NCBI GenBank assembly: GCA_021648185.1
Contig: JAKITH010000051.1
Coordinates: 1-7,569, forward strand
Direction: 5' to 3'
DNA: 7,569 nucleotides
Origin: Thiomicrorhabdus sp.
Lineage (GTDB): Bacteria > Pseudomonadota > Gammaproteobacteria > Thiomicrospirales > Thiomicrospiraceae
Shown piece by piece: positions 1-5,764 of the stretch. The translations under genes and the position numbers were made by a program. The notes beneath the pieces were generated by a model that was not told the DNA's origin, made no database searches, and saw only the letters and a list, made by a program, of their open reading frames with translations. How positions within the stretch are numbered: the first letter of the stretch is position 1; the number at the start of each line of letters is the position of its first letter.

Positions 1-1140
1 TATAGAGTGTGTTTTTAGCGTACATTCCTTGTAATTATGCGATTTTTGAGGGGTGTTTCTTTGATGAACTGCGTACTTTTTGAGTTGTTGAATGCTCCAA
101 AGAATGTGTTCATCAACCAAATCATCTATTAAGTATAACTTATTTTGTAGGGTCGAAACGGCCAGGTTTAAAGGTAAACTTTGGCTATTTCCTATGGCAA
201 TGGCTAGATTTCGAACCCATTGTGCATAGCCAATACGGCGAATGGGAGAGCCTTCAAGTTGTTTTAAAAATTGCACTTCATTCCAATGCCATAAAGAGAG
301 CAAAGAGACATGATCAAGCGATAGTTTGGCGTTGGCTTTAAAGGCCGTTTCGGTGGTGCTTTGAGTAAATTTATTCCACGGACAAACCAGTTGACAGTCA
401 TCACACCCATAAATTCGATTACCCATTAAGGGGCGTAATTCATGCGGAATAGATCCTTTAAACTCAATGGTAAGGTAGGAGATACAACGCCTCGCATCAA
501 TCACTCCGTTATCAATAATGGCTTGAGTTGGACACTCTTGAATGCATGCCGTGCAAGGGCCACATCCTTGTTTCGTGAAGGGTGGGTCGGTTGGTAGGGC
601 TAAGTTGGTATAGAGTTCGCCTAAAAAAAACCACGACCCTGCACGTGGGTGAATGATTAAACTATTTTTACCCGTAAACCCCAGACCTGCTTTTTCAGCG
701 ATAGGGCGTTCTAACACGGGGGCGCTGTCGGTAAACGCTCGGTATTGAAAGTCAGGAACTTCCAGTGAGATTTTATTGGCTAAGGCTTGCAGGCGTTTAC
801 GCAGGAGCTTGTGATAATCTTTTCCCAGTGCATAGCGTGAAATATAGGCTTGTTGGTCGTTGTGCAATTGTTCAAAAGGTGATTCGCTGTTTAAATCTAA
901 ATAGTTTAAGCGTACGCTAATAATGCTGACGGTGTTGGGTTCAAGCTCTGTCGGGCGTGTACGCTTAGTGCCGTGGCGTTTCATGTAATCCATGTCACCA
1001 TGAAAATTATTTTCAATCCACTGAAAATAATCGGCTTCATAGTCCGATAGATTGGTGTTGGTAATGCCCACATCGGCAAATCCGAGCTCTTTTCCCCAGA
1101 GTTTAATCTTGATGGCGAGTGGCATAGTGGTGTCAGTCAT
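1..1140 (-). CDS. queG: Epoxyqueuosine reductase QueG (3' end beyond window)
   Basis: Cobalamin-dependent cytoplasmic enzyme that reduces epoxyqueuosine to queuosine at tRNA position 34. The frame is open for all 380 codons from ATG 1140 to the window edge, so the C-terminus is missing; the E. coli protein is about 380 residues, so little is lost. Two ferredoxin-type clusters are visible: C193-x2-C196-x2-C199-x3-C203-P, then C219, and C246-x2-C249-x3-C253-P, the normal QueG pattern. The TDSAPVLER motif with D138 matches the conserved catalytic-acid region, followed by GLGFTGKNS. No good Shine-Dalgarno precedes ATG 1140; an in-frame ATG five codons later is the alternative, also without one. 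The gene is divergent from tsaE, whereas in E. coli queG, nnr, tsaE and amiB run in the same direction. Family assignment is secure; the exact start is less so. Confidence 0.95.
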   Translation of the reverse strand, partial: MTDTTMPLAIKIKLWGKELGFADVGITNTNLSDYEADYFQWIENNFHGDMDYMKRHGTKRTRPTELEPNTVSIISVRLNYLDLNSESPFEQLHNDQQAYISRYALGKDYHKLLRKRLQALANKISLEVPDFQYRAFTDSAPVLERPIAEKAGLGFTGKNSLIIHPRAGSWFFLGELYTNLALPTDPPFTKQGCGPCTACIQECPTQAIIDNGVIDARRCISYLTIEFKGSIPHELRPLMGNRIYGCDDCQLVCPWNKFTQSTTETAFKANAKLSLDHVSLLSLWHWNEVQFLKQLEGSPIRRIGYAQWVRNLAIAIGNSQSLPLNLAVSTLQNKLYLIDDLVDEHILWSIQQLKKYAVHQRNTPQKSHNYKECTLKTHSI

Positions 1141-1171
1141 TTTATTATTAGGTATTAATTCTTATTGTATA

Positions 1172-1200
1172 TTAGCAACTTAAGAAGAAAAGTGTATAAT
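1172..1200 (+). promoter_or_regulatory. Candidate sigma-70 promoter for tsaE
   Basis: TTAGCA (1172-1177, 4 of 6 consensus bases) lies 17 bases before a perfect TATAAT (1195-1200). It sits in the 122-base gap between divergent queG and tsaE, about 60 bases before the GTG at 1263. On the opposite strand TACAAT (1169-1164) is a possible -10 for queG, but its -35 is poor. The assignment rests on consensus matching only. Confidence 0.55.
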
Positions 1201-1262
1201 CTGCTTTCAGTAAGTTTGATAACTAGGATAACTGGATTGGTGTGTGTTAGGAATGAAAAGCC

Positions 1263-1298
1263 GTGTCTGAACTATATTATACGTTAGAAAATGAGTAG
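1263..1298 (+). other. Detached N-terminal codons of tsaE ending at in-frame TAG
   Basis: GTG at 1263 follows an AGGA (1249-1252) at good spacing and opens a peptide VSELYYTLENE, which ends at TAG 1296-1298. The same frame continues beyond the stop as KTRLFAQIVAESYQDSR and runs straight into the TsaE Walker A region. Together these look like the usual TsaE N-terminus (strand, then an E-x-x-T-x-x-L/F helix). The TAG therefore appears to be a nonsense change inside an ancestral reading frame rather than random upstream sequence. A sequencing or assembly error is the main alternative. Confidence 0.6.
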
Positions 1299-1367
1299 AA
1301 AACGAGACTCTTTGCACAAATTGTTGCTGAGTCTTATCAAGATAGTAGGGGTGAAAACAAGGCGCTT

Positions 1368-1814
1368 GTGATCTATTTACAGGGCGATTTAGGCGCTGGA
1401 AAGTCTTTTTTTTCTAGGGCTTTTATTCAGTTTTTTATGCCGAAACAAAAGGTAAAAAGCCCCACTTATACCCTGGTTGAAAGCTATTCAACCCCCGTGG
1501 GAACGGTGCATCATTTTGATTTATATCGGTTAAGCGATCCTGAAGAGCTGGAGTATTTGGCCATTAGAGACCTGTTAACAGCGCCTTTTATTGCGTTAGT
1601 TGAATGGCCTCAAAAAGGAGAGGGCGTGTTGCCGGAAGCGGATATTGTGATTCATATTCAACATGAAAATGAGATCGAACCCTTGTCTGAAATTGAGTCA
1701 TTTGATTCGCGTGTGATTACGCTATCAGCCCTTTCTGAAGGGGGGAAAGCATTATTGAAAAGGGTTGAATTGAAGAGTGAAAAAGCATTGAAGACGTTGA
1801 TGCCAGAAAAATGA
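1368..1814 (+). CDS. tsaE: tRNA N6-threonylcarbamoyladenosine (t6A) ATPase TsaE
   Basis: P-loop ATPase that works with TsaB, TsaC and TsaD to make t6A at position 37 of ANN-decoding tRNAs in the cytoplasm. Family hallmarks are all present: Walker A GDLGAGKS, KSPTYTLVE, HFDLYRL, a DPEELEYLAIRD stretch and LVEWPQKGEGVLP. The C-terminus extends roughly 25 residues past the usual end with a Lys/Glu-rich tail. GTG 1368 is the first usable start after the in-frame TAG at 1296 and has an AAGG at 1359-1362. Starting there puts the protein directly at the strand before Walker A and drops the usual N-terminal 25-35 residues. The 23 codons from 1299 to 1367 still encode a recognisable TsaE N-terminal helix but have no ordinary start codon. 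The gene could be truncated but working, rescued by suppression, or intact with a base-call error. amiB follows 67 bases downstream on the same strand. Confidence 0.85.
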   Translation: MIYLQGDLGAGKSFFSRAFIQFFMPKQKVKSPTYTLVESYSTPVGTVHHFDLYRLSDPEELEYLAIRDLLTAPFIALVEWPQKGEGVLPEADIVIHIQHENEIEPLSEIESFDSRVITLSALSEGGKALLKRVELKSEKALKTLMPEK

Positions 1815-1820
1815 CGTGTT

Positions 1821-1850
1821 TGGTTGGCATGGTATTTGTTATACCAACCA
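1821..1850 (+). repeat. Overlapping inverted repeats between tsaE and amiB
   Basis: TGGTTGG (1821-1827) is the exact reverse complement of CCAACCA (1844-1850). A second perfect pair, TGGTAT (1830-1835) and ATACCA (1841-1846), lies inside it. The two pairs share CCA, so they cannot fully form together. No U-run follows, so this is not a convincing terminator; it could be a weak structure in a tsaE-amiB transcript or chance. Confidence 0.35.
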
Positions 1851-1881
1851 TTAAATAGACAAGATTAAGTAGGTTAAGGTT

Positions 1882-3348
1882 ATGAAAAATAGAATAAATC
1901 AGATTGGTTTTTCGCCAAAATTTACCCTTATGATGGCTCTGTTTCTTTTATTGGCTTGGAGTGCTCATGCGGTTGCAAAACCTGAATTGTCGAATATGCG
2001 CATTGGACAAAAAACGGATAAAACCCGTGTGGTGTTCGACTTAAAAGGGCTAGGTGATTATAAGGTCTCTCAGTTAAGCAACCCTTCGCGCTTGGTGATT
2101 GATTTTTATAAAGCCAAAAATAAGTTGTCGTTCAGTAAAAAGTTTGTGACGGATGTGCGTTTGTTTAAAGTGCGTGTATCACAAAACAATAAACGCGTGA
2201 GGGTGGTGCTTGATTTACACAAACACGGTGAACACCATGCGTTTACATTGCCTAAAAACAAGGCTGGATTTGAACGGTTAGTCGTGGATTTACAAGCGCG
2301 TAAGAAAAGCAGTGCAGTTGTTAAAAAAAATAAGGTAAAAAACACACCTTCTAAGACATCAAAAATAAAGCCGATGTTGGCCTCAGCAGAAAGAAAAACA
2401 CCTAAAGGCAGTTTAAAAATACATGAAGCCACGCGCTCTCTATTAAATAAAGAGAGTGCTGTTTTTACGAAACCAAAAATGTTGGTTGTGGCGATTGATG
2501 CAGGACATGGTGGTAAAGATAATGGGGCGACGGGTGCAAACCGTCTTCAAGAGAAACACGTGACACTCAGCATGGCAAAAGAGTTAAAGCGTTTAATTGA
2601 CCGCCAACCTGGAATGCGTGCTGTATTAACGCGTGAAAAAGATGTGTTTATCTCTTTAAAAGAGCGTATTAATATCGCAAAACAGAAAAATGCAGATATT
2701 TTTATCTCCATTCATGCGGATGCCTTTCATGACCACTCGGTACGTGGTGGCTCGGTGTATGTTCTGTCTCAAGGTGGGGCAAGCAGTGTGATGGCGCGTT
2801 TATTAGCGAAGAGTGAAAACGCGTCGTTGCAAAATGTAAAATTACATGGCCGTGATGACGATGTGGCGTTTGCGTTGAGTGATTTAGCGAGGGATGCCAA
2901 CATTAGAAGCAGTCGTAAGTTGGCTAAAACGGTATTGGGTGAGATGCAAAAAAAGGTCAAAATGCATAAACACTCTGTTCAATCCGCTGGGTTTGCAGTG
3001 TTAAAATCAATTGATATGCCGTCGTTATTGATTGAAACGGCGTTTATTTCAAACCCGCATGAAGCACGTAATTTAAAGAGTAAAAAGTTTCAACGAAAAA
3101 TGGCCAGTGCGATTGTGGGTGGTTTGAATAAGTTTGTGAAACAGAATGCACAAAAACCACGTTGGGGTGAAACCCTGTATGTACACTATAAAGTACAAAG
3201 AGGTGATACTTTATCGCAAATTGCGGCAAATTATAATGTAAGCACCAAGGCGTTAAAGAAGTTAAATAAGATTAAAAATGCCAATGAGTTGTATGTGGGT
3301 AAAAAAGTTAAAATTCCACTGTCTGAAAAAATCATTGCCACGTTGTAA
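1882..3348 (+). CDS. amiB: N-acetylmuramoyl-L-alanine amidase, AmiB/AmiC type, with AMIN and LysM domains
   Basis: Periplasmic zinc amidase that cleaves the amide bond between MurNAc and the stem peptide to split septal peptidoglycan during daughter-cell separation. A Sec signal peptide (hydrophobic residues 15-27, likely cut near AHA at 28-30) is followed by an AMIN domain (about 35-140) that targets the septum. Next come a Lys/Ser/Thr-rich linker (about 140-200), the Amidase_3 domain (about 200-425) and a C-terminal LysM domain (about 436-480). Zinc ligands H209 (DAGHGG), E224 and H278 (SIHADA), and the catalytic glutamate E385 (LLIETAFIS), are all present. The segment at about 298-345 matches the insertion that holds EnvC/NlpD-activated amidases inactive, so an activator is expected elsewhere. 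AGG at 1871-1873 supports ATG 1882. The choice of amiB over amiC rests on position after tsaE, as in E. coli; mutL does not follow here. Confidence 0.93.
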   Translation: MKNRINQIGFSPKFTLMMALFLLLAWSAHAVAKPELSNMRIGQKTDKTRVVFDLKGLGDYKVSQLSNPSRLVIDFYKAKNKLSFSKKFVTDVRLFKVRVSQNNKRVRVVLDLHKHGEHHAFTLPKNKAGFERLVVDLQARKKSSAVVKKNKVKNTPSKTSKIKPMLASAERKTPKGSLKIHEATRSLLNKESAVFTKPKMLVVAIDAGHGGKDNGATGANRLQEKHVTLSMAKELKRLIDRQPGMRAVLTREKDVFISLKERINIAKQKNADIFISIHADAFHDHSVRGGSVYVLSQGGASSVMARLLAKSENASLQNVKLHGRDDDVAFALSDLARDANIRSSRKLAKTVLGEMQKKVKMHKHSVQSAGFAVLKSIDMPSLLIETAFISNPHEARNLKSKKFQRKMASAIVGGLNKFVKQNAQKPRWGETLYVHYKVQRGDTLSQIAANYNVSTKALKKLNKIKNANELYVGKKVKIPLSEKIIATL

Positions 3349-3362
3349 ACATTACCTTAATC

Positions 3363-3408
3363 AAAAAAAAGGGGGGGGAAGAAAAAAATCTTCCCTCCCC
3401 CTTTTTTT
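3363..3408. terminator. Strong bidirectional intrinsic terminator between amiB and sufE
   Basis: A run of eight A (3363-3370), eight G (3371-3378) and AAGA (3379-3382) pairs with TCTT (3389-3392), a C-rich run (3393-3401, one T bulge at 3396) and seven T (3402-3408). This gives a GC-rich stem of about 12 bp, a six-base A loop and flanking A/T tracts. Both strands thus have a hairpin followed by a U-run. It begins 15 bases after the amiB stop and ends 10 bases from the sufE stop, so it can serve both convergent genes. Confidence 0.9.
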
Positions 3409-3417
3409 GTTCTAAAT

Positions 3418-3852
3418 TTAACGTAATCGTTTTTGCCCTTCGGACTGAATTCGCTTAATCATGTGATACAACCCTGTAGAGCGATTGGGTGAGAGTTGTT
3501 GTAATAAACCAATTTCACCTAAAAAATCCAACGGGGTTGTCGCCACTTCTTCGGGTGTTCGGCCATTATAAATTCTAAGCAACAATGCAATTAAGCCCGA
3601 TACAATGGCCGCATCACTTCTGGCCTGCATAAAAAGACGACCGTCTTTTTCTTCAATATGAATCCATACCTGCGATTGACAGCCATGAATACGATTTTCA
3701 TCGGTCTGAAATGATTCGTCTAAATTTTGCAGCTGTTTTCCCATATCAATCAAGTATTTATAACGATCTTTTGGGTTTTTAAAATGGGTAAAGCGTTTAA
3801 CCAAATCGGCTTTGGTCTCTTCAATGCTTTGTGTGGGCGCGGTAAAGTTCAC
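3418..3852 (-). CDS. sufE: SufE-family cysteine desulfuration protein
   Basis: Small cytoplasmic sulfur acceptor that takes persulfide from a SufS/CsdA-type cysteine desulfurase and passes it to Fe-S cluster assembly. The 144-residue length matches SufE/CsdE. The acceptor cysteine is C58 in the motif IHGCQSQVW, followed by the SDAAIVSGLIALLLRIYNG region and a C-terminal helical part with DFLGEIGL, all typical of the family. The start is GTG at 3852, supported by AGGAA at 3859-3863 with six bases of spacing. No sufS, sufBCD or csdA is nearby. It lies 56 bases after tonB on the same strand and may be read through from the exbB-exbD-tonB operon, although it is functionally unrelated. CsdE is the main alternative name. 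Confidence 0.9.
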   Translation of the reverse strand: MNFTAPTQSIEETKADLVKRFTHFKNPKDRYKYLIDMGKQLQNLDESFQTDENRIHGCQSQVWIHIEEKDGRLFMQARSDAAIVSGLIALLLRIYNGRTPEEVATTPLDFLGEIGLLQQLSPNRSTGLYHMIKRIQSEGQKRLR

Positions 3853-3908
3853 AAGGCGTTCCTATTATTCTGTTGTTGACTGCGCATAGTGTACCAAATA
3901 AAAAAGCA

Positions 3909-4727
3909 TCAGTTTAAATGGTAACTTACCGGCACTTCAATTCGCCACTGTGCGCGCACAATTTCCTTTGGAAAAGGCTTGAATTGTTGGTTCATTTTGA
4001 GCTGAAAAATTTGTAGTGCGGCGTTGTCCAGCAGTTGGCGATTTGAAGATTCGATAATGCTTAAACGGGTAATTTGGCCATTAGGCAATAGGGTGAACTG
4101 AATTAATACCTCTCCTTGCCAGTTACGGCGCTTGGCGCGTCTTGGGTAGCTGTTATGAGCGTGCTGCGCAATAATGGCATTGAGTTCACTTAAGTAGCTT
4201 TGTTCGGCTTGTGCGGATACGTTAGGGTCTACTATGAGTGGAGCAGGTTCTTTTAAGGGCTCGCTGGCGGTCTCTTGAATAGGGGGGGGGAGAATTTTAG
4301 TTGAAACCTCTGGCGTGGTTTCAGCATGGGGTGTTGGGGGGAGCTTCGGTGGCTCTTGTTGTTTTACGATGGCTTTTTTAGGGGGGGGAGAAATTTTAAC
4401 GGGTATTTTGTTAGGTTTTGGTGGCACCGTGGGTTCTTTGATAGACACTTCTGGTATTGGAGCTTCTTGTTTAATTATCTCTTCAATAGGAGGGGTAACG
4501 GGTTCGACAGGTTCAGGTGGTGTCGCTTCAATTATGTTGGGAGCGGGCTCTACGACCATCACTTCGTTTTGAAACATCGAGAGTGTTACTGGAACGGTGG
4601 TCAGTTTAACCAACTCTTTCTTTGAGTCTGCGCTGGAGGAATACCACATATAGCCGAAAAACAGCGCTAAAGCGTAGAGAGAAATCGCAACCAGAAAGGC
4701 TTTTTTAGCGGGTGTGAATCGGGTCAT
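3909..4727 (-). CDS. tonB: TonB-family energy transducer
   Basis: Inner-membrane-anchored periplasmic protein that passes proton-motive energy from ExbB-ExbD to outer-membrane TonB-dependent transporters. One N-terminal transmembrane helix (about 11-29) is followed by a long Pro/Glu/Lys-rich spacer (about 60-167) that would span the periplasm. The C-terminal TonB domain (about 180-272) contains the conserved YP at 194-195 in SYPRRAKRRNWQGEV and FTLLPNGQI. At 272 residues it is of normal size. Oddity: E. coli TonB carries S16-x3-H20 in its transmembrane helix; here S16 is present but position 20 is leucine and no histidine occurs before residue 134. The spacer is encoded across poly-C tracts of nine, eight and six bases. 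The start ATG 4727 lies only four bases after the exbD stop with no clear Shine-Dalgarno, suggesting translational coupling. No TonB-dependent receptor is in the window, so the substrate is unknown. Confidence 0.9.
   Translation of the reverse strand: MTRFTPAKKAFLVAISLYALALFFGYMWYSSSADSKKELVKLTTVPVTLSMFQNEVMVVEPAPNIIEATPPEPVEPVTPPIEEIIKQEAPIPEVSIKEPTVPPKPNKIPVKISPPPKKAIVKQQEPPKLPPTPHAETTPEVSTKILPPPIQETASEPLKEPAPLIVDPNVSAQAEQSYLSELNAIIAQHAHNSYPRRAKRRNWQGEVLIQFTLLPNGQITRLSIIESSNRQLLDNAALQIFQLKMNQQFKPFPKEIVRAQWRIEVPVSYHLN
4282..4388 (+). repeat. Homopolymer G tracts inside tonB (poly-C on coding strand)
   Basis: Runs of nine G (4282-4290), six G (4336-4341) and eight G (4381-4388) on the plus strand correspond to CCC/CCT proline codons in the tonB spacer (LPPPI, LPPTP and SPPPK). 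Tracts of eight or more identical bases are prone to slipped-strand changes, which here would shift the frame before the essential C-terminal domain. In this sequence all three are in frame. Confidence 0.8.
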
Positions 4728-4731
4728 TCTA

Positions 4732-5121
4732 TTACGATTCGCTTGCTTTGGTTAAGATGGTGAGCTTATCGAGTTGCTGTTGTTTTAAGGCATCAATGAG
4801 TTGCACAAAGTGACCAAACTCCGCTTTTTTATCCACTTGAATCACAATACTTTGTTCGGTGGTCAGAGTTTTAATAAAATCGAGTGCAAAGATTTTCGTT
4901 TGAGGGGTTTCATCAATGTAGAGTTGGTTGTTATGATCCAGATGAAAGTAGACGGGCGTGCTATCTTGTTCTGGCACATAGGCGTGTGTGCTATGGGTTT
5001 CAGGCAACTCAATATTTAAACTGTCTTTTACAATAAAACTGGCGGTCATTAATACAATTGCCAGCAAAACCAGTATGACGTCAATCAGAGGAATGACATT
5101 GATGCTATCAAATCGTTTCAT
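4732..5121 (-). CDS. exbD: ExbD-family proton-channel component of the TonB system
   Basis: Single-pass inner-membrane protein that with ExbB forms the proton-driven motor energising TonB. The 129-residue protein has a short cytoplasmic start and one transmembrane helix (about 11-31) carrying the essential membrane aspartate D14 in IPLIDVILVLL, the equivalent of E. coli ExbD D25. The periplasmic domain (about 40-129) has the SIVIQVDKKAEFGHFVQLIDAL stretch usual for ExbD/TolR. It starts 11 bases after the exbB stop and ends four bases before tonB, so the three are almost certainly one operon. TolR is excluded mainly by the adjacent tonB and the absence of tol-pal genes. Confidence 0.92.
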   Translation of the reverse strand: MKRFDSINVIPLIDVILVLLAIVLMTASFIVKDSLNIELPETHSTHAYVPEQDSTPVYFHLDHNNQLYIDETPQTKIFALDFIKTLTTEQSIVIQVDKKAEFGHFVQLIDALKQQQLDKLTILTKASES

Positions 5122-5132
5122 AACGTCTCGAG

Positions 5133-5570
5133 TTATTTTGAGGGGATGTTGGATGGATCGGCACGATAGAGGGCGTTAAAGACATCCACTTTTCGATTGA
5201 GTCCGTTGTACGACATAATACACGGAATGGCCACCGCAATACCCGCAGCGGTGGCTTTGAGTGCTAATGCCAGTCCGGTCATAATGGCACCGGTGTCTAA
5301 GTTGTGATCTTGTCCGAGTTCGTAAAACGTAATTAAAATACCAATTACAGTGCCTAATAGCCCTACATAAGGTGCATTGGCACCAATGGTTGCCAATGTG
5401 GTTAAGTTTTTAGTCAGTGCAATATTAAGATATTCGGCATGACCAAATTGTTGCAATTGCAAGCTCTTATAAAAAAACAGCCGTTCAAAGGTGATCCATA
5501 AGGCAATAAATCCCATGAGTCCTAATAGGCCAAATACGGTGATATCAAGGTAGGCTTTTAAAAATTCCAT
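5133..5570 (-). CDS. exbB: ExbB, short form, TonB-system proton-channel subunit
   Basis: Inner-membrane MotA/TolQ/ExbB-family subunit forming the proton channel with ExbD. At 145 residues it is the short form, lacking the extended N-terminus of the 244-residue E. coli protein. Three transmembrane segments are predicted at about 10-28, 65-84 and 97-120. The channel-lining threonines are recognisable as T74 in GLLGTVIG and T107 in ALKATAAGIAVAIP. It is the first gene of exbB-exbD-tonB, transcribed from the AT-rich region shared with the divergent hydrolase gene. ATG 5570 has only a weak AGAAG about ten bases upstream, and no better start is visible. The family call is firm; separation from TolQ rests on length and on tonB in the same operon. 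Confidence 0.92.
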   Translation of the reverse strand: MEFLKAYLDITVFGLLGLMGFIALWITFERLFFYKSLQLQQFGHAEYLNIALTKNLTTLATIGANAPYVGLLGTVIGILITFYELGQDHNLDTGAIMTGLALALKATAAGIAVAIPCIMSYNGLNRKVDVFNALYRADPSNIPSK

Positions 5571-5661
5571 GCGTTACAAACTTCTCATTATTTTTGATGC
5601 GACTATTTTAGCTTTATTTAGGGGAGTAAATTAGTAAAAAAATCATAAAATAGTATGGATT

Positions 5662-5696
5662 TATTATGATTATATAAGCATTTAATTAATTGTTTC
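5662..5696 (-). promoter_or_regulatory. Candidate exbB promoter with a Fur-like half site
   Basis: Read on the minus strand, a perfect TATAAT (5674-5669) lies about 95 bases upstream of exbB, with GAAACA (5696-5691) as a weak -35 at 16 bases. On the plus strand TATTAT-GATTAT (5662-5673) gives two consecutive hexamers resembling the Fur GATAAT unit and overlapping the -10. A third hexamer is not recognisable. Iron control would suit a TonB operon, but in DNA this AT-rich the match could be chance. Confidence 0.35.
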
Positions 5697-5712
5697 ACTC
5701 TGTTGTTTAGGG

Positions 5713-5721
5713 TGTTAGAAT
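5713..5721 (+). promoter_or_regulatory. Candidate extended -10 promoter for the metallo-hydrolase
   Basis: TG-T-TAGAAT (5713-5721) is an extended -10 element 43 bases before ATG 5765; no good -35 is visible, as is common for this promoter class. A strong Shine-Dalgarno AGGAG (5753-5757) lies seven bases before the start codon. Confidence 0.45.
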
Positions 5722-5764
5722 CAAATCTGATTTTAGGTTTTGTGTCTTGATTAGGAGAGTGTAA

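Noticed and set aside
1291..1371. ATG 1291 as the true tsaE start
   Set aside because: It is in another frame and stops at TGA 1369; reaching TsaE would need a frameshift, whereas the GTG 1263 frame already matches TsaE on both sides of the TAG.
1368..1814. Treating tsaE as an outright pseudogene
   Set aside because: All motifs from Walker A to the C-terminus are intact in an open frame with a usable GTG, so loss of function cannot be concluded from one upstream stop.
2106..2432. Minus-strand ORF of 108 codons within amiB
   Set aside because: Antisense shadow of the AMIN domain and Lys-rich linker, with no recognisable domain.
4315..4625. Two overlapping plus-strand ORFs opposite tonB
   Set aside because: Gly/Ser- and Trp/Arg-rich translations are the antisense shadow of the proline-rich tonB spacer.
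5680..5690. TTAATTAATTG as an operator
   Set aside because: It is a low-complexity AT palindrome in very AT-rich DNA, with no second copy to support a binding site.
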